Positions 6,491-13,201 of a stretch of DNA of 13,201 nt are shown one piece after another. Position 1 is the stretch's first letter. Each line of letters starts with the position of its first letter. The position numbers and the translations under genes were made by a program. Source of the DNA: Chloroflexota bacterium (GTDB taxonomy: Bacteria; Chloroflexota; Anaerolineae; J102); NCBI GenBank assembly GCA_003353825.1, contig PIVW01000117.1, positions 1 through 13,201 of the forward strand. The letters are read 5' to 3'. Under the pieces are notes generated by a model, which was not told the origin of the DNA, did not search any database, and saw nothing but the letters and a program-made list of their open reading frames with translations.

Positions 6491-7648
6491 ATGCGTTTAC
6501 TCACGATTGCTCCGACCAGTTTTTTTGCCAACTATGGTTGCCATGTTCGGATTCTTGGCCAACTTATGGCATTGCAGCGCTTAGGATATGATATCCGTCT
6601 GGTGACCTATCCAAGTGGTCAGACTATACACACAATATCAACGACCCGCGTGCCACTGCCATTTGCACGTTCGCTGTCGGTCGGCTCGTCGCACCGCAAG
6701 ATTTTATTAGACGCACTGCTAGCGCCGACGGCGCTGGTCGTAGCTCTTCGGCTCCGACCGGCTGTTATTCACAGCTATTTGCATGAAGGCGCTTTGATCG
6801 GCGCAGCACTTGCCGCACTCTTGCGCGTTCCTCTAACCTTCGATTATCAGGGATCCCTGACTGCCGAGATGGCCGACCACAAGTTTATCGCCCAGCAGTC
6901 ACGGTTATTACCGGCCCTACAACAGTTTGAGCAACGGATTGATCAGCAGCCTGACATCCTGTTTCTTTCTTCTGAGCATGCAGTTAGCCGTCTGGCGAGC
7001 CACGTACCTGCTACAAAACTACAGCCCTTGCCAGATAGCGTAGATCCTGACCTGTTTCGGCCACAACCCCCGGACCCGGCGCTCTTAACCGAGTATGATC
7101 TTGACCCCTACCGTAAAACCATAGTCTATCTGGGGCTGCTAGCTCCTTACCAGGGCATCGATCTCCTACTTCAAGCCATTGCCCAACCTATCTTGAAAAA
7201 ACGTTCTGTGCAATTTTTGATCATGGGATTCCCTCATGTCGATCAGTATCAGCGTATGGCTGAAGAGCTTGACATTGCCGACTTTGTTCGATTTACTGGA
7301 CCTGTGATCTACACTCAGGCTGCCCGCCATCTCGCTTTGGGCGATCTGGCCATAGCTCTGAAGTTGTCTAAAACCGAAGGTAGCGGTAAATTGCTGCCAT
7401 ATATGAGTATGGCCCTTCCAATCGTAGCCACAGACAGCCCGGTACATCGCCAGTATCTCGAGAACAACGGCGTATTTGTCCCGCATCCAACGCCGCAGAG
7501 TATTGCCGAAACGCTCTGTTGGGCATTGGATAATCTTCCGACTTTACGTCAGAAAGGGTATCAACTACGCCAGCGTGTCAAAGAGAACTTTACTTGGGAT
7601 CACGCTGCACAAGCAATGGCTATGTCGTTTCGTTCATTAGTGTCATGA
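6491..7648 (+). CDS. GT4-type glycosyltransferase (GT-B fold)
   Basis: 385 residues. The N-terminal Rossmann half starts RLLTIAP and has a Gly/His-rich acceptor loop (NYGCHVRILGQL). The C-terminal half begins near LPDSVDPDLFRP, followed by IVYLGLLAPYQGIDLLLQA. The donor-binding region is KTEGSGKLLPYMSMALPIV, with Glu296 at the first position of the family's EX7E motif. The second Glu is replaced by Tyr304, which is less usual but occurs in divergent GT4 members. The expected activity is transfer of a sugar from a nucleotide-sugar donor at the cytoplasmic membrane face; donor and acceptor are unknown. No strong SD precedes the ATG (only GGTGATGG about 12 bases upstream). Its stop overlaps the next gene by ATGA, which suggests a shared glycan pathway. 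Confidence 0.85.
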   Translation: MRLLTIAPTSFFANYGCHVRILGQLMALQRLGYDIRLVTYPSGQTIHTISTTRVPLPFARSLSVGSSHRKILLDALLAPTALVVALRLRPAVIHSYLHEGALIGAALAALLRVPLTFDYQGSLTAEMADHKFIAQQSRLLPALQQFEQRIDQQPDILFLSSEHAVSRLASHVPATKLQPLPDSVDPDLFRPQPPDPALLTEYDLDPYRKTIVYLGLLAPYQGIDLLLQAIAQPILKKRSVQFLIMGFPHVDQYQRMAEELDIADFVRFTGPVIYTQAARHLALGDLAIALKLSKTEGSGKLLPYMSMALPIVATDSPVHRQYLENNGVFVPHPTPQSIAETLCWALDNLPTLRQKGYQLRQRVKENFTWDHAAQAMAMSFRSLVS

Positions 7649-9909
7649 TTTCCACTAGCGTTGAGTCTGGACAACTACCATCCGCTAACCGCTTGCCAAC
7701 CCGAAAGGCGATTGCCCTCTTACTGGTGCTCTATGTGTTTGTTGGTGTTATCTACTCTTTCGCCATCCCCCCCTTCGAAGCATCGGATGAGATATCGCAT
7801 TATCCAGTTGTCCGCCATATCATAGAGTCGAGAAGTCTACCACGACAGGATCAGGAAGTAGACAAGCGTATAGCACAGGAGGGAAGCCAGCCCCCCCTGT
7901 ACTACCTGTTGGCGGCGGGGCTAACGGGCTGGATTGATACATACGACTACGAGGAAAATGCAGTCATCAATCCTTTTGCGAAGATCGGCATACCAGGCAC
8001 CCCAAGCAACGTCAACATGGTTGCGCATCCTCCGGTCCAAAGCAGCCTATTACAAGGGGGAACACTCTTAGCCGTAATGTTGTTGCGCTGGTTTTCTTTA
8101 GTATTGGGCGCGATTACAATCTGTCTGATTTTCATGCTGGCGCTGACGGTTTATCCACATCGGTCTACTCTGGCCCTTCTGGCGGCAGCACTGGCAACTT
8201 TTAACCCGATGCTACTTTTTATCAATGCATCGGTAAATAACGACAATCTTCTTATACTGTTAACAACCCTGGGATTGCTGCTGTTGGTACGCGATCTGCA
8301 ATCTTCAGAGCGTGGCCCCCGTTGGCGCAGCACACTGCTGCTAGGTCTGGTGTTGGGGCTGGCCGTTCTCACGAAAGTCTCTGGTAATGTACTGCTACCG
8401 GTTGCTGCTTTGGCGGTGTCATTATCTGCATACAAGGTAAAGGATTGGCACAGTTGGCTGATACGGGGTGTGGTGTTGGTTGCCATGACTGTACTGATCG
8501 GCGGTTGGTGGTACCTACGTAATCAGGTGCTCTATGGTGAGATGTTGGGTATCGGGCGTATGGCTGATATCGCCGGCAGTCGCCCCGCTGGTTTTGGTTT
8601 ACTTGATCTGGTCGAGGAATGGACAGGTTTTTGGTATTCGTATTGGGGCGTCTTTGGTGGCTTCAATCTCTTAGCGCCATCATGGTTCTTTACGATTGTG
8701 GGCGGACTGTTACTTGTGGCGGGACTCGGTCTGCTGTTAGGGCTGGGCAGAAGGTTCGCACATAGAGATTGGCGCGATTGGCAGATACACCTCGTGCTCA
8801 TCTTATTCTTGCTCGGCACCTTCCTTGGCATTTTACGCTGGACCCTGATGACACCGGCATCACAAGGGCGCTTGATGTTTGGGGGGATCGGTGCGATTTC
8901 GATGTATTTAGCCATAGGTTTGCTGAAATGGATACCACAACGACGACATCAGATCGCAATTATCTTTATGTCGAGTGCCATGGCGGTGATAGCCATCATC
9001 ATTGCCTTTGGCACGATCGTCCCTGCTTATCGCCCGCCGCCTCCGATTCCATCACTGCCAGCAAATGCGCGTCCCTTAGATATCCGCTATGGTGATCATT
9101 TGCGCTTGGTTGGCTACGCTCTTGGCGAAAGAGTGATCGATGTAGGTGACCCCTTAGATATCACGCTCTATTGGAAAGTCAACGAATCTGTCTCAGAGAA
9201 TCTGAATTTGGCGCTCAATGGCTATGGCTTTGGATTCGAAAATGTCGCCAAACTAGATACATGGCCGGGAGGTGGGCTGTTGCCGACCTCTCATTGGCAG
9301 ACCGGCGCGCTCTATGAAGACCATTACCTGATCGACACGCAGCCTTTCGCTGACACACCGTCGGTACTAAAGCTCGATGTTGCAGTATGGAAAAACACGC
9401 TTGATAACTACCTTGATATCTATGATACAGATCAATCGATACCCATTGTGCTGTTAGATGCAGGCGCTCTCGTACGCCCAGAACAAGCCGTACTGGACGT
9501 AGATATTACTCCTAAAGCTTCACTACAACACGGGATTCGGTTATTGGACGATGCTGTCGTTACCCAAAATAGCGATCTAAACGTGGCGCTTACCTGGACA
9601 ACGTTAGCTCCAATCCCTGGCGATTACACGACGTTTGTACATTTATTCGATGCTCAAGGCAACCGTGTTGCTCAAAGCGATGGCACTCCGCGAAGTGGCT
9701 ATTGGCCCACGTCATTCTGGCGTCCCGGAGAAGCTGTATCATCGTCGCACATTGTGCCCTTGCCGTCAGATCTGTCACCAGGAGAATATACAATCCATCT
9801 GGGTATGTACGATCCAATGACTGTTGATCGTCTTGTGGCGTATCATCCATCTGGCGAAGAATGGCGAGATTGGGCCATTGTCTTGTCTCCACCGATTAGC
9901 TTGCCCTAA
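7645..9909 (+). CDS. Polytopic GT39/ArnT-like glycosyltransferase with two C-terminal beta-sandwich domains
   Basis: 754 residues from the ATG at 7645, which overlaps the previous stop (ATGA). The frame is open further upstream to 7594, but that would overlap the preceding gene by 55 bases and add a non-membrane leader, so I reject it. A first helix at about 22-41 is followed by PPFEASDE (42-49), an acidic first-loop motif like the catalytic site of GT-C enzymes. QPPLYYLL comes next, then many hydrophobic helices up to about residue 460. Such enzymes use polyprenyl-phosphate sugars outside the membrane. The last 290 residues contain two related soluble domains (about 475-610 and 617-750), each with an LPTS/WPTS-x-W-x-x-G motif. 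They are probably extracytoplasmic carbohydrate-binding or accessory sandwiches. The exact acceptor is unknown. Confidence 0.8.
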   Translation: MISTSVESGQLPSANRLPTRKAIALLLVLYVFVGVIYSFAIPPFEASDEISHYPVVRHIIESRSLPRQDQEVDKRIAQEGSQPPLYYLLAAGLTGWIDTYDYEENAVINPFAKIGIPGTPSNVNMVAHPPVQSSLLQGGTLLAVMLLRWFSLVLGAITICLIFMLALTVYPHRSTLALLAAALATFNPMLLFINASVNNDNLLILLTTLGLLLLVRDLQSSERGPRWRSTLLLGLVLGLAVLTKVSGNVLLPVAALAVSLSAYKVKDWHSWLIRGVVLVAMTVLIGGWWYLRNQVLYGEMLGIGRMADIAGSRPAGFGLLDLVEEWTGFWYSYWGVFGGFNLLAPSWFFTIVGGLLLVAGLGLLLGLGRRFAHRDWRDWQIHLVLILFLLGTFLGILRWTLMTPASQGRLMFGGIGAISMYLAIGLLKWIPQRRHQIAIIFMSSAMAVIAIIIAFGTIVPAYRPPPPIPSLPANARPLDIRYGDHLRLVGYALGERVIDVGDPLDITLYWKVNESVSENLNLALNGYGFGFENVAKLDTWPGGGLLPTSHWQTGALYEDHYLIDTQPFADTPSVLKLDVAVWKNTLDNYLDIYDTDQSIPIVLLDAGALVRPEQAVLDVDITPKASLQHGIRLLDDAVVTQNSDLNVALTWTTLAPIPGDYTTFVHLFDAQGNRVAQSDGTPRSGYWPTSFWRPGEAVSSSHIVPLPSDLSPGEYTIHLGMYDPMTVDRLVAYHPSGEEWRDWAIVLSPPISLP

Positions 9910-9928
9910 AGTTTCGCATTCGCGGATC

Positions 9929-9957
9929 GGCGCCTTGTTGCACACTGTAACGGCGCC
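9929..9957. other. GC-rich hairpin between convergent genes
   Basis: GGCGCC (9929-9934) and GGCGCC (9952-9957) are complementary and enclose 17 bases. AGAGG (9965-9969) and CCTCT (9978-9982) could form a second short stem. Neither is followed by a T-tract. Position between converging transcripts suggests a bidirectional termination zone, but the evidence is weak. Confidence 0.3.
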
Positions 9958-10005
9958 ATACCAAAGAGGACTGCCGGCCCTCTGTGTTCAATAGCGAAAT
10001 CCCGA

Positions 10006-11520
10006 TCAGTTAGCTAAGAGAGGCAAGAAAAATCGCTCTTTGCCAGCCTCGACCAATAGCTTACGCGCTGCCGTGTAGGGGCCGACATTCCCTTCAGTAT
10101 CCACGGCAGCAACTCGCCAATAGTAGATGCCTGCAGCCAGTGACTGTGCCAATTTATAGCTTCTATGCTCGACGCTGGGAATCTGTGTAGGAACAGAGCG
10201 GGTGGCGACGCCTGTCTCGGAGTTGTGCTGTGAATTTCCACTTTGTTGCATCGGCAGGAATTGCGTTAATGCACCGGGTACCCAGGCATCGATTTCCGGT
10301 GTGTGGAAATAGGGCTTGCCCCGATAGAGCGTGTCATCAACTTGTAGTTTATAGCCGGCGATAGGAAGCGTTCCCTGGGCCGGTCGCCTCCACGAAAAGA
10401 GCGGTTGACCTGCAACCAAACCGTGATCTGTGGGACCGGTGACAACTGGCTTGCTGGAAGGTATGTGCAAATTGGCCTGGTTTTTAAATACTTCGAAGAA
10501 TTGTCCAGTAACAAAGGGATCTTGACCCCAATAGGGTGTTCGCTCTTCGAACAGGCCCGGTCCCCAATCGGTGGTTGTGGCTTGAAACCAAAATGTACGA
10601 GCAATATCGAGATCTGCGAGTGTAGAAAAGAGATCGCTCAATCGCTCCGCGCTTACGTCTTCATCCCAATCCCAATGATTGAGTTCATTGATCCACAGGT
10701 CATATTCGAGATCACGTTCGCCCAATGCCTTGGTGATTTTGAAATCATGACGACTGAACGTGTGCATCGTTATGACACCAATATCCTCTCGAATACTGTT
10801 GGAGCCGCTGATGTCTAGAACACGTCCCAAAAAACTAGGCCCGTTGATATCAGATAGCCCGCCCAGCAGCAGCAGCAACCCCCCGGGATCGTTCGAATCC
10901 ATTTCAACACGCGTCCTTTTTACCATCTCGGCATATGCCTTGTGGGTTTTCTCGGGAGTCCCAGGCAAGTAAAGAAACTCCCACAAATCAGGCTCATTCC
11001 AAATCTCCCAGGCATGGACCTGGCCCTTGCCATTGGCGCCATAACGTCCGACGAAGTCGGCCATGAAGTCGGACCAGTCATCCATGTCTTTAGGCGCCAC
11101 ATTTCGCACACCACTGTTGACACATTCATCATCGTTGGGTGCACCGGCGGCCCAATCAGGTGTGTAGAAGACTTCAGGTATCGGTTCTACGCCGTAGTTG
11201 CTGGCGATCTGAAACATGTGGTCGACATCCTGCCAATTGTAGAGATCACGTTCAGGCTCAAGCATACACCACCACGTAGCGATGCGGGCACCGCGAACTC
11301 CTGCTGAGTTCATTTTCTGAAAGATCGCATCTACCTGATCGATTCTAATCGATTTCGACAAGCGGGGCCATCCCGATTCTCGGGGAAAGATCCATTGCCA
11401 GGAAGGCCCAAAGGGATCCATGCCATAAGGTGAGGTGGGGGGAGGTGGTCGCAGCGGATCCCAAACGGGTGCTTCGGCTGCGGCTGAATTTGGGACTTGA
11501 ATTATATATAGAGCAGGCAT
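10006..11520 (-). CDS. Secreted clan GH-A-type glycoside hydrolase with FN3-like domain (signal peptide apparently out of frame)
   Basis: The catalytic TIM barrel begins near IDQVDAIFQKMNSAGVRGAR. WEIWNEPDLW carries the expected acid/base Glu (codon 10993-10995) and LWINELNHW the expected nucleophile Glu (10684-10686), about 100 residues apart as in GH5/GH39-type clan GH-A enzymes. A C-terminal FN3-like domain follows (GYKLQVDD to YYWRVAAVDTEGNVGPYTA). The protein ends FFLPLLAN, like many Chloroflexota secreted proteins. The frame is open to 11826, but residues encoded beyond about 11565 overlap the neighbouring gene and resemble no domain. 11520 is the first in-frame ATG close to the mature sequence. 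A better signal peptide starts at 11564 in another frame (see separate entry). The substrate is unknown, probably a beta-linked polysaccharide. Confidence 0.75.
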   Translation of the reverse strand: MPALYIIQVPNSAAAEAPVWDPLRPPPPTSPYGMDPFGPSWQWIFPRESGWPRLSKSIRIDQVDAIFQKMNSAGVRGARIATWWCMLEPERDLYNWQDVDHMFQIASNYGVEPIPEVFYTPDWAAGAPNDDECVNSGVRNVAPKDMDDWSDFMADFVGRYGANGKGQVHAWEIWNEPDLWEFLYLPGTPEKTHKAYAEMVKRTRVEMDSNDPGGLLLLLGGLSDINGPSFLGRVLDISGSNSIREDIGVITMHTFSRHDFKITKALGERDLEYDLWINELNHWDWDEDVSAERLSDLFSTLADLDIARTFWFQATTTDWGPGLFEERTPYWGQDPFVTGQFFEVFKNQANLHIPSSKPVVTGPTDHGLVAGQPLFSWRRPAQGTLPIAGYKLQVDDTLYRGKPYFHTPEIDAWVPGALTQFLPMQQSGNSQHNSETGVATRSVPTQIPSVEHRSYKLAQSLAAGIYYWRVAAVDTEGNVGPYTAARKLLVEAGKERFFLPLLAN

Positions 11521-11564
11521 GTACAAAGTAACAAGTACAAGTACAGAGGCATTCGTTTTTTCAT
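11502..11564 (-). pseudogene. Out-of-frame signal-peptide start of the glycoside hydrolase
   Basis: ATG at 11562-11564 opens MKKRMPLYLYLLLCTCLLYI and stops at TAA (11502-11504). It has a Lys-Lys-Arg n-region and a hydrophobic core, a textbook signal peptide. It ends inside TATATATA (11503-11510). Removing one TA unit would join it to the hydrolase frame as ...LYIIQVPNSAAAEAP, which has an Ala-x-Ala cleavage site. I therefore read this as the true start of the hydrolase, separated by a 2-base slip. TACAAT (11572-11577) lies 7 bases upstream and could be a -10 box for a near-leaderless transcript. Confidence 0.5.
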
Positions 11565-11752
11565 ACCCGCTATTGTACGCGTTCGCCAGGCAAACACGAA
11601 AGCTTGATTCTATAGGGATTGCAACCTCCATAAACTCCGCAAGCAATATACCAGGGCATGAGAGAACATCCGGGTTGAGCCCTTTTTGGCAACTCTGATA
11701 TTGCCTTCTTACACCGACACACGTTAGAACCGAAACCGTAACTGATCCGCAA
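11565..11752 (-). other. Intergenic region upstream of the glycoside hydrolase
   Basis: 188 bases between the hydrolase signal-peptide ATG and the stop of the VOC gene. A TACAAT -10-like box (11572-11577) with a weak TTCGTG (11595-11600) 17 bases upstream may form the hydrolase promoter. The hydrolase frame is open through here but shows no protein-like features, so I treat it as non-coding. Confidence 0.4.
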
Positions 11753-12178
11753 TTAAACTGACCACTCACGGTTTTGTAAGACCACGTGATACCCATCCCA
11801 ATCTTCGAATGTTTTACCAACAACATCCCAGTAATCGTTGTAGGCTTGCACCTCTTTAAACCCAGCTACTTTCATTTTTTCGCAACAATGCAACCACATT
11901 GGGTGATCAGGAATGTAAAACACCAACAGATTGTCTTTTGTGGGCGCTTTACCAACCATCGTACCTTCGCGATGGGTGAACTCAAGATGATAGGGATGTT
12001 TTGGATGACCGACGATGGAACCGTCGAATCCATTGTGTCCTTGAAATTCGCCTAGTAATTCAAAACCCAAGCCTTCCACATACGTATTTGTGATTTGAGC
12101 CAGGTTATCTGTCGGCCTGACCACTCTTAATTTGGATAATTTTGGAATCATGACCCTATTATTTTGTTGTGACAACAT
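11753..12178 (-). CDS. VOC/glyoxalase-fold protein, YycE-like
   Basis: 141 residues, a single-chain vicinal-oxygen-chelate protein. The succession VVRPTDNL, YVEGLGFELLGEFQGHNGFDG, PYHLEFTHREGT, DNLLVFYIPD, GFKEVQAYNDYW, and FEDWDGYHVVL closely follows what I recall of Bacillus YycE. VOC proteins include dioxygenases, glyoxalases and antibiotic-binding proteins; YycE-like members have no established reaction. Two starts are possible, ATG at 12178 and ATG at 12151 (MIPKLSKLRVV); neither has a good SD and I keep the longer one. It lies 22 bases after the sulfotransferase stop on the same strand and may be co-transcribed with it. The functional link is not evident. Confidence 0.8.
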   Translation of the reverse strand: MLSQQNNRVMIPKLSKLRVVRPTDNLAQITNTYVEGLGFELLGEFQGHNGFDGSIVGHPKHPYHLEFTHREGTMVGKAPTKDNLLVFYIPDHPMWLHCCEKMKVAGFKEVQAYNDYWDVVGKTFEDWDGYHVVLQNREWSV

Positions 12179-12200
12179 CGACTCGGAATCAACCGTGGGT

Positions 12201-13097
12201 TTATTGTTGGAACTGCTGCGAATAATAGTCGTATATCCGCATATCCAACTGGTTGTAAGAACGAATCAGATCGGCAGCTTCGGCAGATAGCTCCTCCAGG
12301 CGGGGGCGAGACTTGGTCTTGTTCTTCTCCTCATAAAAAACACGCTTCCAGCCGAACGCCTGCGAAAACCGTTCAATTGAGTCGCGGTAGTGTGCCTGCA
12401 CGCCAACGGTGTAGTGCTCTTCTAGCAGTGTAAAGAGTTCCTTTTCTCGCCAACGATCTCTGTTCATGTGGCTGGCCTGATATTGCATCTCTTGCACGGG
12501 ATAATGAGGGGCTAGAATGACTCTTGCCTGTCCATCGAAGAAGGTATCGAACAATGAATGCCGTTCCGAAGTGTTATTATACCCACCGCCCAAATTAGAA
12601 TAAATTTCTTCCAAATTCCAACCCAGTCGGTTGATCTCCCGACCGAGTTCTGCACCTCGCCCCTGGCCGCTGTAGGCGATTTCTTTGGCAAAGTAAAAAA
12701 GTGAGATCACCCTGTCTAGTGGATCTCGCAAAAGCGTGAACACTTGAAAGGGGCGATCTAAAACTGGGATAATGTAGTGCGCTGTATGCGCTGCAATACA
12801 CTTCACCGAGGCTTTCTGCTTAGCCGGCATGGAATCATAATACGATTGATACCACTCCACCGAGGCGCGATTGGGGCCATATAGCTCGAGTAGTTCCTTC
12901 TTCTTATAGTTCTTTTGCAGGATTTTGCGCAAAGATGTACCTGCTGTTTTTGCGATGTGATGAAACAATAGAACTGGCGTAGGTTCTTCGTCGACAACTC
13001 TTCGTTTTCTGATTCTACTAAACAGCACGTTATTTGACCCTCGGCTTAAAACAAAACAGAGAATTCCACGATCCGATTTGGCTAGGTAGGACTGCAC
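12201..13097 (-). CDS. Sulfotransferase (sulfotransferase family 2-like)
   Basis: 298 residues from GTG at 13095-13097. The 5'-phosphosulfate-binding loop HIAKTAGTS (47-55) with Lys50, and the 3'-phosphate-binding motif RDPLDRVIS (124-132) with Arg124 and Ser132, are both intact. This identifies a PAPS-dependent carbohydrate sulfotransferase of the heparan-2-O-sulfotransferase type. The expected role is O-sulfation of a glycan or lipid headgroup; the acceptor is unknown. The first 40 residues are basic and not hydrophobic, and there is no SD, so the true start may be nearer LFSRIRKRRV, for instance at the internal GTG (residue 24). Context with two glycosyltransferases and a hydrolase supports an exopolysaccharide role. 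Confidence 0.85.
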   Translation of the reverse strand: MQSYLAKSDRGILCFVLSRGSNNVLFSRIRKRRVVDEEPTPVLLFHHIAKTAGTSLRKILQKNYKKKELLELYGPNRASVEWYQSYYDSMPAKQKASVKCIAAHTAHYIIPVLDRPFQVFTLLRDPLDRVISLFYFAKEIAYSGQGRGAELGREINRLGWNLEEIYSNLGGGYNNTSERHSLFDTFFDGQARVILAPHYPVQEMQYQASHMNRDRWREKELFTLLEEHYTVGVQAHYRDSIERFSQAFGWKRVFYEEKNKTKSRPRLEELSAEAADLIRSYNQLDMRIYDYYSQQFQQ

Positions 13098-13201
13098 TTC
13101 AACTGGGAGTAGGACACCATCGTTGAATGAGGCGTAAAGCCTCTAGCGATGGCCGCCCTCGTTGCTTGTGGGGCCGCCACTGCGGCGGAGGAACTTTGAA
13201 G
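13098..13201. other. Right-edge non-coding segment with two hairpins
   Basis: GAGGC (13129-13133) pairs with GCCTC (13139-13143) around GTAAA, and CCGCC (13174-13178) pairs with GGCGG (13184-13188) around a 5-nt loop. The sequence is more GC-rich than the adjacent sulfotransferase gene. No gene is recognised. It could be a leader, the end of a gene or element lying to the right, or incidental. Confidence 0.35.

Noticed and set aside
7594..7644. Upstream extension of the GT39-like protein to the ATG at 7594
   Set aside because: It would overlap the preceding gene by 55 bases, whereas the ATG at 7645 gives the ATGA overlap seen twice elsewhere in the window.
11565..11826. N-terminal extension of the glycoside hydrolase to the ATG at 11826
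   Set aside because: It runs antiparallel to nothing useful but overlaps the end of the VOC gene on the same strand, has no domain-like sequence, and would bury the signal peptide.
13128..13198. Plus-strand fragment ending ACGAATAAEEL as the tail of a TnpB-like protein
   Set aside because: Only about 22 codons are open between two stops, and the similarity is impressionistic.

Overview
The window looks like a chromosomal segment of a free-living bacterium, most probably a Chloroflexota member (Anaerolineae, Caldilineae or a relative). This is inferred from protein style: surface proteins with long Thr/Pro stalks, a bacterial SH3 remnant followed by a Cys-containing C-terminal module, GT-C glycosyltransferases with paired C-terminal beta-sandwich domains, and a secreted hydrolase ending in FFLPLLAN. 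No rRNA, tRNA, CRISPR array or intact insertion sequence was seen.

Left part (1-3654, + strand). The 3' end of a surface protein gene (SH3-like remnant plus C-terminal module) is followed by a 354-base gap, then a large gene. That gene encodes four cyclic-nucleotide-binding-like domains, one transmembrane helix, a repetitive stalk and a C-terminal module homologous to that of the first protein. The last 120 bases of the gap can fold into competing hairpins and a pseudoknot that covers the Shine-Dalgarno sequence. A clear intrinsic terminator closes the block.

Middle (3733-6315, + strand). A promoter with an extended -10 drives a tightly packed operon: a PfkB-family sugar kinase, ParA and ParB, each joined to the next by a 4-base ATGA overlap. 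After parB come a TATAAT box, a large imperfect inverted repeat and a second hairpin. These form the leader of the next unit.

Right of centre (6491-9909, + strand). A GT4-type glycosyltransferase and a polytopic GT39-like membrane protein, again joined by ATGA. This looks like a small surface-glycan unit.

Right part (10006-13097, - strand, convergent). A secreted clan GH-A-type glycoside hydrolase whose signal peptide appears to be split from the body by a (TA)4 frameshift, a YycE-like VOC protein, and a sulfotransferase. The last two are 22 bases apart in one direction and may be co-transcribed. Together with the glycosyltransferases, the hydrolase and sulfotransferase suggest synthesis, sulfation or turnover of extracellular polysaccharide. 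The extreme right edge (13098-13201) contains two small hairpins and no recognised gene.
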